Positions 50,249-57,754 of a DNA stretch of 64,000 bases are shown one piece after another. Origin of the DNA: DAOOPX01 sp964653045 (GTDB lineage Bacteria > Patescibacteriota > Microgenomatia > UBA1400 > PJMF01); NCBI GenBank assembly GCA_964653045.1, contig CAZZBW010000002.1:1-64000 (forward strand). Direction: 5' to 3'. The position numbers and the translations under genes are program-made. Position 1 is the first letter of the stretch. Each line of letters starts with the position of its first letter. The notes beneath the pieces are model-generated. The model was not told the origin of the DNA. It worked only from the letters and a program-made list of their open reading frames with translations, and made no database searches.

Positions 50249-50710
50249 ATGCCTACAGATGAGCAAAATAAATTTACTCCCGAAACAGCCCATAATCTTG
50301 GTGATAGAGAGAACGCAGCGCCTGGTGATTTTCCAGACATTGCCAAACTTTTTGAAGACTTAGAACCCGATCCCAATTTAACACTAGAGCAAGTTGAAAA
50401 GATTGGTCAAACTATCGTAGATATTCAACATGTTATTGAAGAAAAATCAAAAGGAAAAAATCCTTTAGACGATAATGGCGCTGAAAAGTTGGCAAATATG
50501 ATTGCAGCACAAATCGGTATATCCCCAGTTCCAAGATTGGAAGTTAAATCCCAAACCCCGCAAATTATAGCTTTCCATGGTCAAAAAATCCGAAAATGGG
50601 AAGTTGGATTTACTACCTATAGTGGTCAAGCAAAATTAATGTTTGTCAATACCAAAGGGTCGTGGAGTATATACTATGTTAGACCCGACGTCATGAGGCA
50701 ACAACAATAA
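50249..50710 (+). CDS. Small acidic-N-terminus protein of unknown function (module gene A)
   Basis: About 153 residues from the ATG at 50249, placed 7 bases after GAAAGG. The N-terminal 60 residues are acidic and probably disordered, then a helix (LTLEQVEKIGQTIVDIQHVIEEKSKG). The C-terminal 55 residues are strand-rich (VGFTTYSGQAKLMFVNTKGSWSIYYVRPD). There is no signal peptide. No family is recognised. Its upstream module and promoter recur at the 57755 gene, and the promoter alone at the 54740 gene. Confidence 0.6.
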   Translation: MPTDEQNKFTPETAHNLGDRENAAPGDFPDIAKLFEDLEPDPNLTLEQVEKIGQTIVDIQHVIEEKSKGKNPLDDNGAEKLANMIAAQIGISPVPRLEVKSQTPQIIAFHGQKIRKWEVGFTTYSGQAKLMFVNTKGSWSIYYVRPDVMRQQQ

Positions 50711-50777
50711 AACGAAGCTAAAAAGGTTTTAATTTTTAGATAAACGTCGCGAAGATTATTGATTTGTCCTATCCCTA

Positions 50778-51839
50778 TTAATACTGCGGTAAGAAAATTT
50801 TCCGGTTTTGCTCGTTCACCACAATTTGTGGGTAACCTTTTTCGACGATAATGCGCGCTGCCTTGCGCACCGCGCCTTGCATAGTGCGCTGCAGTGAACG
50901 AATCCCCATATCATAACCTAGCGGCCGGATCACGGCGGGCCAAACGTTTTCCTCAATAATAAACTGTTCTGGTTTGAGTCCGGCCGCTTCCAGCAGTCCC
51001 GGCAACACATACTTTTGCGCGATCACCATTTTTTCATGATCGGTGTAGCTAGGCATCGAGATTTTCTCTAATCGATCTAACACCGCGGTCACAATTTGGG
51101 TGGTATTGTTCGCAGTCGCGATAAAAATTGCGTGTGACAAATCAACTGGGTAATCAATATAGGTATCGCGAAATGCATTATTTTGCGCCGGATCAAGCAA
51201 CTCAACGAGCACACCCATAATATCCCGATTGGCTTCTTCAGCGCTTCTGTCAATCTCGTCGAGCAAAATCACCGGATTACGAACGCCAGCTTCACAAATT
51301 CCCTTGATCACCCTGCCCGGCTCAGCGCCCAGAAGTAACCGAGAATCACCACGTAATTCCTTGGCACCACCCATGCCGCCAAACGGGATACGAACCATTT
51401 TGCGATCTAAAGCCTCAGCCAACGAATAGGCAAAAGTGGTTTTACCAGTACCCACCAGACCAACTAGTAACAACACTGGTGCTCGAAATTCAGTATCGCC
51501 AAACTGCTCTTTACGCATTTTCAACACCGCCACATACTCAAGAAACCGATCTTTGACCTCTTGCATGCCAAAATGATGTTTTTCGAAAATTTGTCGGGTA
51601 ATTTCAAGATCTAATCTGTCTGGAGTTTCTTTTTCCCATGGAATTTTTAGCACCCAATCGATGAATTTTGAGACTTTCTCATACTTTTCGTCATAACTAC
51701 CTAACTCAACCGACCGCTCCAGCGCCACAATGTCTTTTTTCAATTTGTTAGACATTTCTTCAGGCAAGCCCTGCGCCTGGGTCACGCGTACCTTCAGGTC
51801 CTCTATCTCTTGCTGGAGAATTTGTTTGTAATCAGACAT
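50778..51839 (-). CDS. Lon-type AAA+ ATPase without a protease domain
   Basis: About 353 residues from the ATG at 51839. A short coiled-coil N-terminus and the Lon linker (LKIPWEKETPDRLDL...EKHHFGMQEVKDRFLEYVAVL) are followed by Walker A LLVGLVGTGKTTFAYSL (about 130), Walker B VILLDEIDRS, ELLDPAQNNAFRDTYIDYPVDLSHAIFIATANN and the small alpha domain (GIRSLQRTMQGAVRKAARIIVE). The sequence ends where the Ser-Lys protease domain of Lon would begin, and the N-terminal substrate domain is also missing. It may be an unfoldase or work with a separate protease. It is the last gene of the 54.6-50.8 kb operon. Confidence 0.85.
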   Translation of the reverse strand: MSDYKQILQQEIEDLKVRVTQAQGLPEEMSNKLKKDIVALERSVELGSYDEKYEKVSKFIDWVLKIPWEKETPDRLDLEITRQIFEKHHFGMQEVKDRFLEYVAVLKMRKEQFGDTEFRAPVLLLVGLVGTGKTTFAYSLAEALDRKMVRIPFGGMGGAKELRGDSRLLLGAEPGRVIKGICEAGVRNPVILLDEIDRSAEEANRDIMGVLVELLDPAQNNAFRDTYIDYPVDLSHAIFIATANNTTQIVTAVLDRLEKISMPSYTDHEKMVIAQKYVLPGLLEAAGLKPEQFIIEENVWPAVIRPLGYDMGIRSLQRTMQGAVRKAARIIVEKGYPQIVVNEQNRKIFLPQY

Positions 51840-51887
51840 AGGGCAGTACTTTTCTTCAGTCCAGTGTAACAAAAGTGACGAATGTTG

Positions 51888-52814
51888 TCACTGCGATAAC
51901 AGTATTTGATCTTTAGTTAATAAACCAGTTTTCGCACCATATGATTGAATTACTGATGTGGAGTTGCGTAAACCTAGTTGCACACACTCATCGATCGGCA
52001 TTTTCCACAGATAACCAGCCACAAAACCTGAGGCAAATGCATCACCCGCGCCCGTGGTATCCACGGCGCGGGCAGCTAGACTGCTGAAGTGTTGCTTCGC
52101 TCCTTTGAAAAACACCCTACCTCCCTTCGCCCCATTGGTTACGACTACTATCGGAATCTGTGTCAAAAGGATTGAGTGGAGCGACTTCAGCATTGCCCAC
52201 TCCTTCTCATTCACAAACAGAATCTCCACCGGCAGCGACACCAGATCAAATTGACCGGCCGCAAGTAAATTAAGCTCTGCCGTACCAGGATTCCAAGATA
52301 AGTGCCGAATTCCCTGACGAAAGTGGAAAATTTCCTTTAGCGTGCTGTGTCTACCAGAAATGCTACTCAAATGCACCCAGTCTGCCGACTTCAATAACGC
52401 TTCTGGCAAATCGGGAGGATCCAACAACGAGGCTGCACCCCGATGTACCATCACCGTCCGGTCTCCACTTGGACCAACCAAAATGACAGATCCACCGGTT
52501 TGTTCTCGCCTTTCACGAATCATTTTTGAAACGTCAACTTCTGTTTTGATCAAATCACTCATCACGATCTGGGCAAAATCGTCTTTTCCCAACTCGCTAA
52601 CTAAAATTGCATTGAAATCTAATCTAGCAAAACCTACTGCAGTATTACTCCCACCCCCTCCAGTGCTTACAGTCAGACCATCGAGTTCCAATTTGTCACC
52701 ATAGGTTTGACAAAGTAACAGGCCATCGTCTGTTGTGTGTAACTGAAACTGGAGTGAAGAAATAAAGATATCAACCAAACTTGAACCAATACTAAGAATG
52801 TTTTGTTTTGTCAT
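51888..52814 (-). CDS. PfkB-family carbohydrate kinase
   Basis: 308 residues. PfkB motifs: N-terminal GSSLVDIF and TGGGGSNTAVGFARL (about 48-62), and the C-terminal signature DTTGAGDAFASGFVAGYLW (about 252-270) with catalytic Asp. It phosphorylates a sugar or nucleoside; its neighbours rpiB and an rpe-like gene suggest a pentose or hexose phosphate. AAGGA lies 7 bases before the ATG, inside the end of the upstream gene, which stops 3 bases earlier. Confidence 0.88.
   Translation of the reverse strand: MTKQNILSIGSSLVDIFISSLQFQLHTTDDGLLLCQTYGDKLELDGLTVSTGGGGSNTAVGFARLDFNAILVSELGKDDFAQIVMSDLIKTEVDVSKMIRERREQTGGSVILVGPSGDRTVMVHRGAASLLDPPDLPEALLKSADWVHLSSISGRHSTLKEIFHFRQGIRHLSWNPGTAELNLLAAGQFDLVSLPVEILFVNEKEWAMLKSLHSILLTQIPIVVVTNGAKGGRVFFKGAKQHFSSLAARAVDTTGAGDAFASGFVAGYLWKMPIDECVQLGLRNSTSVIQSYGAKTGLLTKDQILLSQ
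52045..52072. repeat. Intragenic imperfect inverted repeat
   Basis: CCCGCGCCCGTGG (52045-52057) pairs with CCACGGCGCGGG (52061-52072) with one bulge, in the DNA encoding the PfkB DTTGAGDAF signature. Confidence 0.75.
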
Positions 52815-52817
52815 TAT

Positions 52818-53441
52818 TTATTCCTTATGGGGCAATTTAGCCCGGTCGCGCAACTCTGTTTCAAACTCTTCCAAAGCTGTCTTCGTTTCTTCCTGGTTTT
52901 TGACAATTTTGTAGATATTTTGCTCTTTTTCTCCAATAAAAAAATTATTATTGATTACTCGTACCACCTCGTGCCAAAATTCACCGTACAAAATGATCGG
53001 CTTGTGATTGCCATAGTTAAGATGACTGAGTAACCATGCTGTGGTCCATTCACTCAGCGTGCCTGTCCCACCTTGAAAACAAATAAACGCGTCCGCTTGA
53101 TCAATTAATCCAAACATCCGTTCAATGTAATTGGCAGTTTTGATCTCCAAATCAACAATGTTGCTAGGCGCTCGCCCCTCAAACTCTGGCATATCGTGTG
53201 GTTGAAATGTTACAGCTATCGTTTTTCCCCCTGCCGACTCAGCACCAAGAGTGGCAGCCTCCATTGTCCCGGGACCGCCACCATTGACCACAGCTATGCC
53301 GTTGTATGCTAGGTAGCGAGCTACTTTGAATACTTCTTGATAAAGAGGGTGCTGCCTATCTACATCTGCGCTGCCGAAGATTGCCACCGCATCGATATTG
53401 CAGTGCTGCTTGGGTGCTGGAACCACTACACGAGTTTTCAT
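52818..53441 (-). CDS. LOG-family protein (nucleotide phosphoribohydrolase-like)
   Basis: About 207 residues. Rossmann-type LOG motifs: VAIFGSADVD near the N-terminus, NGGGPGTMEAATLGAESAGGKTIAV (about 55-79) and FQGGTGTLSEWTTAW (the PGGxGTxxE equivalent, with Glu, about 128-142). Family members release bases from nucleoside 5'-monophosphates or bind (p)ppGpp. The ATG at 53441 is preferred; a GTG at 53450 is in frame. Confidence 0.85.
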   Translation of the reverse strand: MKTRVVVPAPKQHCNIDAVAIFGSADVDRQHPLYQEVFKVARYLAYNGIAVVNGGGPGTMEAATLGAESAGGKTIAVTFQPHDMPEFEGRAPSNIVDLEIKTANYIERMFGLIDQADAFICFQGGTGTLSEWTTAWLLSHLNYGNHKPIILYGEFWHEVVRVINNNFFIGEKEQNIYKIVKNQEETKTALEEFETELRDRAKLPHKE

Positions 53442-53472
53442 CTGGCTCACTTTTAACTAACTTAATAATGTT

Positions 53473-54162
53473 TCAACATACCCGACTCATCTCTAAATAG
53501 GTAGAAGCAAAATTGTCTGATTTCCACAATAAGCTCCCAACTGCCACGCTATCCACACCGAGTTTTTTGAGTTTTTTCATTTTGGCGATGTTGATTCCTC
53601 CATCTACTACAATCTGATAATCAAGCTGGTTTTTAGCTCGATACTCAACCACCTGATCAATTAACGACCAAATGTGTTCAGAAAATTTTTGGCCCTGTTG
53701 CCCCGCCTCAACACTCATTACTTGAATTACATCTAACTTGCTCAAAACTTCTTCATCGATCGAGTCAAGCGGTGTATATAAATCGAGGGACAAGCCTACT
53801 TGCCAACCTTGATCTCGCACCAACTTGACGTAATTCTCTTGACTGGACATCTTCTCAATTTGAGCAATTACCACTCTGATGGGTAATTGAGCTTTGAAAT
53901 CGATTAACTCGTACACATAATCCATTGGCTCTTCCACCATCAGGTGAAAATCAGCATTAAGTTGATCGAAGTCCAAGAAAGCATAATCAGCTGGCGTTAA
54001 TGTTAGATTGTCAGCATAAAAACCATCAATAATATCAATTTGGACTGTTTGGAGTCCGGCTTGGGCAGCCAGCTGCAGCTGGCTGGCTGCTTCTGTCATA
54101 TCCTCAGTCAAAATCGAGGGTAAAATTGCTAGTTTTTTTTTATCAGTTTTTTTCTTCTTCAT
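53473..54162 (-). CDS. Ribulose-phosphate 3-epimerase-like protein
   Basis: About 229 residues with a basic N-terminal extension (MKKKKTDKKK). TIM-barrel motifs of Rpe: LAILPSIL, VQIDIIDGFY, DFHLMVEEP, DVIQVMSVEAGQQGQKF and QIVVDGGIN. The metal ligand His of the usual HVDxMDG motif is Gln here (QIDIIDG), although the second His and both Asp remain. It would interconvert ribulose and xylulose 5-phosphates. It overlaps rpiB by 20 bases. Confidence 0.82.
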   Translation of the reverse strand: MKKKKTDKKKLAILPSILTEDMTEAASQLQLAAQAGLQTVQIDIIDGFYADNLTLTPADYAFLDFDQLNADFHLMVEEPMDYVYELIDFKAQLPIRVVIAQIEKMSSQENYVKLVRDQGWQVGLSLDLYTPLDSIDEEVLSKLDVIQVMSVEAGQQGQKFSEHIWSLIDQVVEYRAKNQLDYQIVVDGGINIAKMKKLKKLGVDSVAVGSLLWKSDNFASTYLEMSRVC

Positions 54163-54595
54163 ACTTACCAATTTCAGCCACTCGCCGCAGATACTTCTCT
54201 TCTGTCAACTTGGGTGCATCAAGAAATACTGAAACTAACTCTTTGGCTTGATCCAACTCAAAATAATCTGAAGCGAGAGAAAGGACATTGATATGATCAT
54301 GTTGCTTGGCGTGCTCTACTTGATCTACAGACCAACCTTGGGCGGCACGAACTCCTCTGACTTTGTTGGCAGCAATGTTGACTCCCACGCCTGAACCGCA
54401 GATTAAAATGCCGAGAGCATCGGTGGCGGAGGCGGTCGCCTCCGCCACCACAATCGCCACATCAGGATAATCGTCATCCGGATCAAACTCTTCTGGTCCT
54501 AAATCAACCACAGTAACCTCTAATTCTTCTAACCATGGTTTGAGCTCGTTCTTGAGCTCAAACCCCCGATGATCCGCGCCAATATAGATTGTCAT
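54143..54595 (-). CDS. rpiB: Ribose-5-phosphate isomerase B
   Basis: 150 residues, standard length. IYIGADHRGFELKNELK at the N-terminus, DYPDVAIVVAEA, the active-site loop GILICGSGVGVNIAANKVRGVRAA (catalytic Cys, about 76-99) and QHDHINVLSLA. It interconverts ribose and ribulose 5-phosphates in the non-oxidative pentose phosphate pathway, feeding the epimerase encoded next and possibly PRPP synthesis. TACACT ends 10 bases before the ATG. Confidence 0.95.
   Translation of the reverse strand: MTIYIGADHRGFELKNELKPWLEELEVTVVDLGPEEFDPDDDYPDVAIVVAEATASATDALGILICGSGVGVNIAANKVRGVRAAQGWSVDQVEHAKQHDHINVLSLASDYFELDQAKELVSVFLDAPKLTEEKYLRRVAEIGKYEEEKN
54422..54449. repeat. Intragenic inverted repeat, 13-bp perfect arms
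   Basis: GGTGGCGGAGGCG (54422-54434), loop GT, CGCCTCCGCCACC (54437-54449), inside rpiB; it encodes VVAEATASATDA. Confidence 0.9.
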
Positions 54596-54679
54596 AGCAA
54601 TTTACAGTGTATCAAACTTGACCCCGACTTTGCTAGAGCTTCATCGGGATCTCGTTCAATCATGCCCTTCTTGACTTAC

Positions 54680-54720
54680 TTGACAATAAAGCAGAAGCAG
54701 AAGAAAATAACGTGAGTATC
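54680..54720 (+). promoter_or_regulatory. Purine-spacer promoter, copy C
   Basis: TTGACA (54680-54685), a 17-base spacer made almost only of A and G, GAAAATA (54703-54709), 5 bases, AGTATC (54715-54720). Upstream, 54625-54656 (CTTGACCCCGACTTTGCTAGAGC...CGGGATCTCGT) matches 57623-57660 before copy B. Confidence 0.7.
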
Positions 54721-54739
54721 AAGTCATGAAAGGTTTACT

Positions 54740-55063
54740 ATGGCAGAAGCATTTTTTGAAGCACCTGAAGAAATAAGTAGTGGGGTCAAAGAAAGACCAC
54801 CAACAGATACTGAAAATCCGGATAACGATGAACTATTAGTAGATCCAAACCAAGAATTGTTGAGTTCTGCACTCAATATTGTCGAACAACTTTCCAAAGA
54901 CGGCAGAATTGGCGAATTAGCCCAAATTGCCAATGCGGCTACAGGAAAAATAAAACAAGCAATAGCTGAGGCTGAAGCGATGCACCACGAGGTGAAACAA
55001 CAAGGTGGTGGAGGTCAAAACAAATTACGGCAATTACTTGGACGGATTAGTGGTAGCAGATAA
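54740..55063 (+). CDS. Small acidic protein of unknown function (module gene C)
   Basis: 107 residues. The acidic, disordered N-terminus (about 1-40) is followed by helices (ELLSSALNIVEQLSKDGRIGELAQIANAATGKIKQAIAEAEAMHHEV) and a Gly-rich basic tail. GAAAGG lies 6 bases before the ATG. There is no similarity to a known family and no obvious similarity to module genes A and B beyond the acidic start and the shared promoter. Confidence 0.6.
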   Translation: MAEAFFEAPEEISSGVKERPPTDTENPDNDELLVDPNQELLSSALNIVEQLSKDGRIGELAQIANAATGKIKQAIAEAEAMHHEVKQQGGGGQNKLRQLLGRISGSR

Positions 55064-55112
55064 AAATCTAAATCTTCGTCTGCTCTTACAAGTCAATTGC
55101 GTTTAACACAAC

Positions 55113-55166
55113 AAAAAAAATCCCCCCTACTGCGCCCCGCCGTTAGCGGGACTTCATAGGGGGGAT
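55113..55166 (-). terminator. Rho-independent terminator of the 55388 gene
   Basis: On the minus strand ATCCCCCCTA (55157-55166) pairs with TAGGGGGGAT (55120-55129) around an inner CCCGC/GCGGG stem, followed by eight T (plus-strand A at 55113-55120). Confidence 0.9.
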
Positions 55167-55190
55167 TTAAGTTTCAAAATAATTTATAAA

Positions 55191-55388
55191 TTATTTTTTC
55201 TTCAACACAGGCATGTTGGTGCGCTTGGTCTCCATGACGGCGTAACCAGCGGGAACGGCGTCAAGTGAGCCACTGCGAACATCGCGGGCGAAGAAATAAA
55301 TTCTTTGTTTGCGACCATTTTTCAGGGTCACATCTTTGAAATGCAGGTAGTAAACCTGTTTTTTAGCATTGGTATAGCTGTATGCCAT
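55191..55388 (-). CDS. Small conserved-type protein of unknown function
   Basis: 65 residues, basic: AYSYTNAKKQVYYLHFKDV, RKQRIYFFARDVRSGSLDAVPAGYAVMETKRTNMPVLKK. The beta-hairpin-like content suggests a compact nucleic-acid or ribosome-associated fold, but this is inference. It has its own promoter (TTGCAA-16-TATAAA), a good ribosome site (AAAGGA, 7 bases from ATG) and a strong terminator, so it is an independently and probably highly expressed gene. Confidence 0.8.
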   Translation of the reverse strand: MAYSYTNAKKQVYYLHFKDVTLKNGRKQRIYFFARDVRSGSLDAVPAGYAVMETKRTNMPVLKKK

Positions 55389-55466
55389 ACGTGTCCTTTC
55401 TTTAGGATGCTACTTACTACTCTATTTATAGCACACTTGAGGTGTGTTGCAACAGCCAATCTGGAG

Positions 55467-56015
55467 TTATTCGGATACCTCTTTACCGACCCTACCCTTG
55501 AGGACCACGTTACCCATTTCTTCACCCAAGCTCATTCCTCTCGTGATCATCACATCAACCGGAAGCTGTTCTTCAGAAAAAGCTCCACTACCAATCAGTC
55601 CTCCTTTTCCCTCAATTAGGGCAAAAGCTTGCTTCGGCTCCAGAGCACCTTCAGGCTGCAACCACACATAAAAACTATCGCTCTGGTTGACGCCACTGGC
55701 GATGACGCTTAATTTGACTTTACTATCCTCGATTTCATAGCGTAACACTCCATTGAGCGGTTGAACGGGTGATGGTTTTTGGGTCACCTTATCTTTTGTT
55801 TCGGTGACGTTTGGAGTTACTTCTTCTAGTGGTACTGTCGTATAATCTCCAACACCACTCAACGCTTCGCTCAACTCCTCTTCGGACAGATTCTCAATCT
55901 CGATACCTTCACCATAGTCAGAAATTTCACCCCGACGGTCATACCACCTGGTGATCAGAAAGACTACAATGACAACTACTAAGGCAGGGAAAATATATGG
56001 TGTAAGTTTATTCAT
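55467..56015 (-). CDS. Membrane-anchored extracellular protein of unknown function
   Basis: 182 residues. An N-terminal helix (YIFPALVVVIVVFLITRWY, about 7-25) anchors an acidic linker (EIENLSEEELSEALSG) and a beta-rich domain (about 90-170: LRYEIEDSKVKLSVIASGVNQSDSFYVWLQPEG...VDVMITRGMSLGEEMGNVVLKG), resembling anti-sigma-K-factor-type C-terminal domains in rhythm. Function unknown. A -10-like TAACAT ends 6 bases before the ATG. Confidence 0.7.
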   Translation of the reverse strand: MNKLTPYIFPALVVVIVVFLITRWYDRRGEISDYGEGIEIENLSEEELSEALSGVGDYTTVPLEEVTPNVTETKDKVTQKPSPVQPLNGVLRYEIEDSKVKLSVIASGVNQSDSFYVWLQPEGALEPKQAFALIEGKGGLIGSGAFSEEQLPVDVMITRGMSLGEEMGNVVLKGRVGKEVSE

Positions 56016-56098
56016 AGTTTGATGTTATTTAGCACTCCTTTGATCTATATTCTGCCTAATTAATTTCAGATGTCAATGACTAATAGGAAAATCAGTAG

Positions 56099-56365
56099 TT
56101 ATTCGGCTTCAATCGGCCAGACTTGATTGCCAGTTCCAGTGTCAATTACAACTATGGCTGCAGTTGGACAACTCTGGGCGGCCAACAGTTTCGTCTCGTC
56201 GTCGTCTCCTTCTTGACTGATGACTCGAGCAATTCCCTCTTCATCCAGCTCAAACACACCGCCGGCTATCGCGACGCAGCTGGCCGCACTAATACATTTG
56301 TCCCTGATCACAGAAACTTGGTACTTACCAATTTGCTTGGTGGTGACGTTGGGCTGATCTGACAT
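56099..56365 (-). CDS. [3Fe-4S]-type ferredoxin
   Basis: 88 residues. The cluster motif is RDKCISAASCVAIAGGVFEL (CxxAxxC, about 23-42) with a third Cys in AAQSCPTAAI (about 65-74). The usual middle Cys of CxxCxxC is Ala, which predicts a [3Fe-4S] cluster. It probably accepts electrons from the reductase encoded 57 bases upstream. AAAGGA lies about 6 bases before the ATG. Confidence 0.88.
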   Translation of the reverse strand: MSDQPNVTTKQIGKYQVSVIRDKCISAASCVAIAGGVFELDEEGIARVISQEGDDDETKLLAAQSCPTAAIVVIDTGTGNQVWPIEAE

Positions 56366-56421
56366 ATTGTTCCTTTGGTTTCGTTAATTAATATTGAGTA
56401 TTTAATTTAAAATAATCGCAG

Positions 56422-57141
56422 CTAAAAGAATTTCTCTTGATGGATGTGGGCTGGGTCAATTCCTTTTCCTGTCAAAATTTTGCTCACGTCTTGGATCATG
56501 TTCGCCCTGCCACACAGGTAAAATCCCGTGGCAGGGCGAAACTCATGCGCCAAGACCAAATCGGTCACTCTACCAGTGCTGAGCGTCCACTCTGGGTGGG
56601 GTTGCGACAATGTAGGATAAAAATGGAAATTGGGTAATTGCTCGACTAATCCCTGAAACTCATCTAACCAAAATAAATCATTTGCGTTTCGCATCCCCCA
56701 GTAGAGCACAATCTCTCGTTGGTCTTGGCGCACTTGTACCAAATCCAAGATCATGCTGTGCATCGGTGCGATCCCAGAGCCAGTGGCAATAAACACCAAC
56801 GCTGTTTCGCTCTGGTCGGCTATCACAAACTGACCCATCGGCCCAATCCCCCGAACGCTGTCACCGAACTTCAGATTATCTAAATACTGTGAACCAATCC
56901 CACCAGGTGAGCGATCTATCAGTAGCTCAATTCCGTGTTGAGTGGCTGGCGAAGAGGTAATCGAGTAAGATCGCCGGTGCCCAACATCGTCAACCTGAAT
57001 CGAAACATACTGGCCAGACTTAAAACCAAGCTCATGTGGCTCTGTCAGCTCAAAGTGATACTCCGCAAACTTGTCATTAAACTCAATTTTTTCTTCAAAT
57101 TTGGCGGTAAACTGCTTGGGTGGATTGAGTACAGGATTCAT
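56422..57141 (-). CDS. Ferredoxin-NAD(P)H reductase-like flavoprotein
   Basis: About 239 residues from the ATG at 57141. FAD-binding GHRRSYSITSSP (RxYS, about 53-64), IGPMGQF, NAD-binding ATGSGIAPMHSMI (about 117-129) and YLCGRANMIQDV near the C-terminus, followed by the C-terminal aromatic EKFF. It should pass electrons between NAD(P)H and the ferredoxin. The ATG follows TATACT (57150-57155) by 8 bases, so the extra 20 residues of the open frame are not used. Confidence 0.88.
   Translation of the reverse strand: MNPVLNPPKQFTAKFEEKIEFNDKFAEYHFELTEPHELGFKSGQYVSIQVDDVGHRRSYSITSSPATQHGIELLIDRSPGGIGSQYLDNLKFGDSVRGIGPMGQFVIADQSETALVFIATGSGIAPMHSMILDLVQVRQDQREIVLYWGMRNANDLFWLDEFQGLVEQLPNFHFYPTLSQPHPEWTLSTGRVTDLVLAHEFRPATGFYLCGRANMIQDVSKILTGKGIDPAHIHQEKFF
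56501..56540. repeat. Intragenic inverted repeat, 13-bp perfect arms
   Basis: TTCGCCCTGCCAC (56501-56513) and GTGGCAGGGCGAA (56528-56540) with a 14-base loop. It covers the DNA for the conserved GFYLCGRANM of the reductase. Confidence 0.9.
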
Positions 57142-57754
57142 GTGCCAAGAGTATAACATTGTCTGACAAGGGTTAGTAAAATTATGAGGTGACGCTGTCA
57201 CACTGAGTCCCGATGCAAATCGGGATCGAAGTGTGAGAAAACAGCCAATCTATCATCCAATTCTTTCATTCGGCTTACATAAGTTAAATTGGGTTTCCTT
57301 TGTTGTAGCAAAATTTTGCTAAATCTTTAAGCTAATTGAGCAAGGTAAATTGGAAAGCAGTGTTAGTCTTTTGTAACTGACTGATAGTTAGATCTGGAGT
57401 GTTCGTAAGCAGACGACAAGTAGAACCATGCATTAAATTTAGCTTTTATAAATTGTAGCAAAATTTTGCTAATTGATAGGGATGAAGTTTGGTTGAAACG
57501 AGGTTGAAACCTGGTTTGGTGCCAACTAGATGGATCAAATTTGAGGTGATAACAACAAAGTGACACCGAAACTCAAAATTTAATTAATCTACCGTTCTAA
57601 CTCAATGGCTGAAAAACCAGCTTGATCCCGACTTCGCCAAAGCTCCGACGGGGTCTCGTGCTTTTTCTATTTTTCTGCTCGAACTTGACAAAGAAGAAGA
57701 AGAAGAAGAAAATACAGGGAGTATTTGTTTGGTTTTGATATTGAAGGGATACAA
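57142..57754. repeat. Non-coding module with palindrome pair, conserved blocks and hairpin (copy 3)
   Basis: A 613-base stretch without a gene. A nested hairpin (57198-57236, TCACACT/AGTGTGA outside, TCCCGAT/ATCGGGA inside) resembles the dispersed CTGAG...TCGAAG repeat. Two perfect TAGCAAAATTTTGCTA palindromes (57306-57321 and 57456-57471) are 150 bases apart. The block GGTTGAAACGAGGTTGAAACCTGGTTT (57491-57517) and ACCGAAACTCAAAA (about 57565) match copy 2. The block 57623-57660 matches 54625-54656. The promoter at 57685 follows. Confidence 0.78.
57685..57725 (+). promoter_or_regulatory. Purine-spacer promoter, copy B
   Basis: TTGACA (57685-57690), a 17-base spacer of AAG/GAA repeats, GAAAATA (57708-57714), 5 bases, AGTATT (57720-57725). 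Spacing is identical to copies A and C. Confidence 0.7.

Noticed and set aside
57691..57710. GAA microsatellite as a simple slippage repeat
   Set aside because: The purine run has the same length and position relative to TTGACA and GAAAATA at three loci, with different exact sequence, so it is better seen as a promoter spacer.
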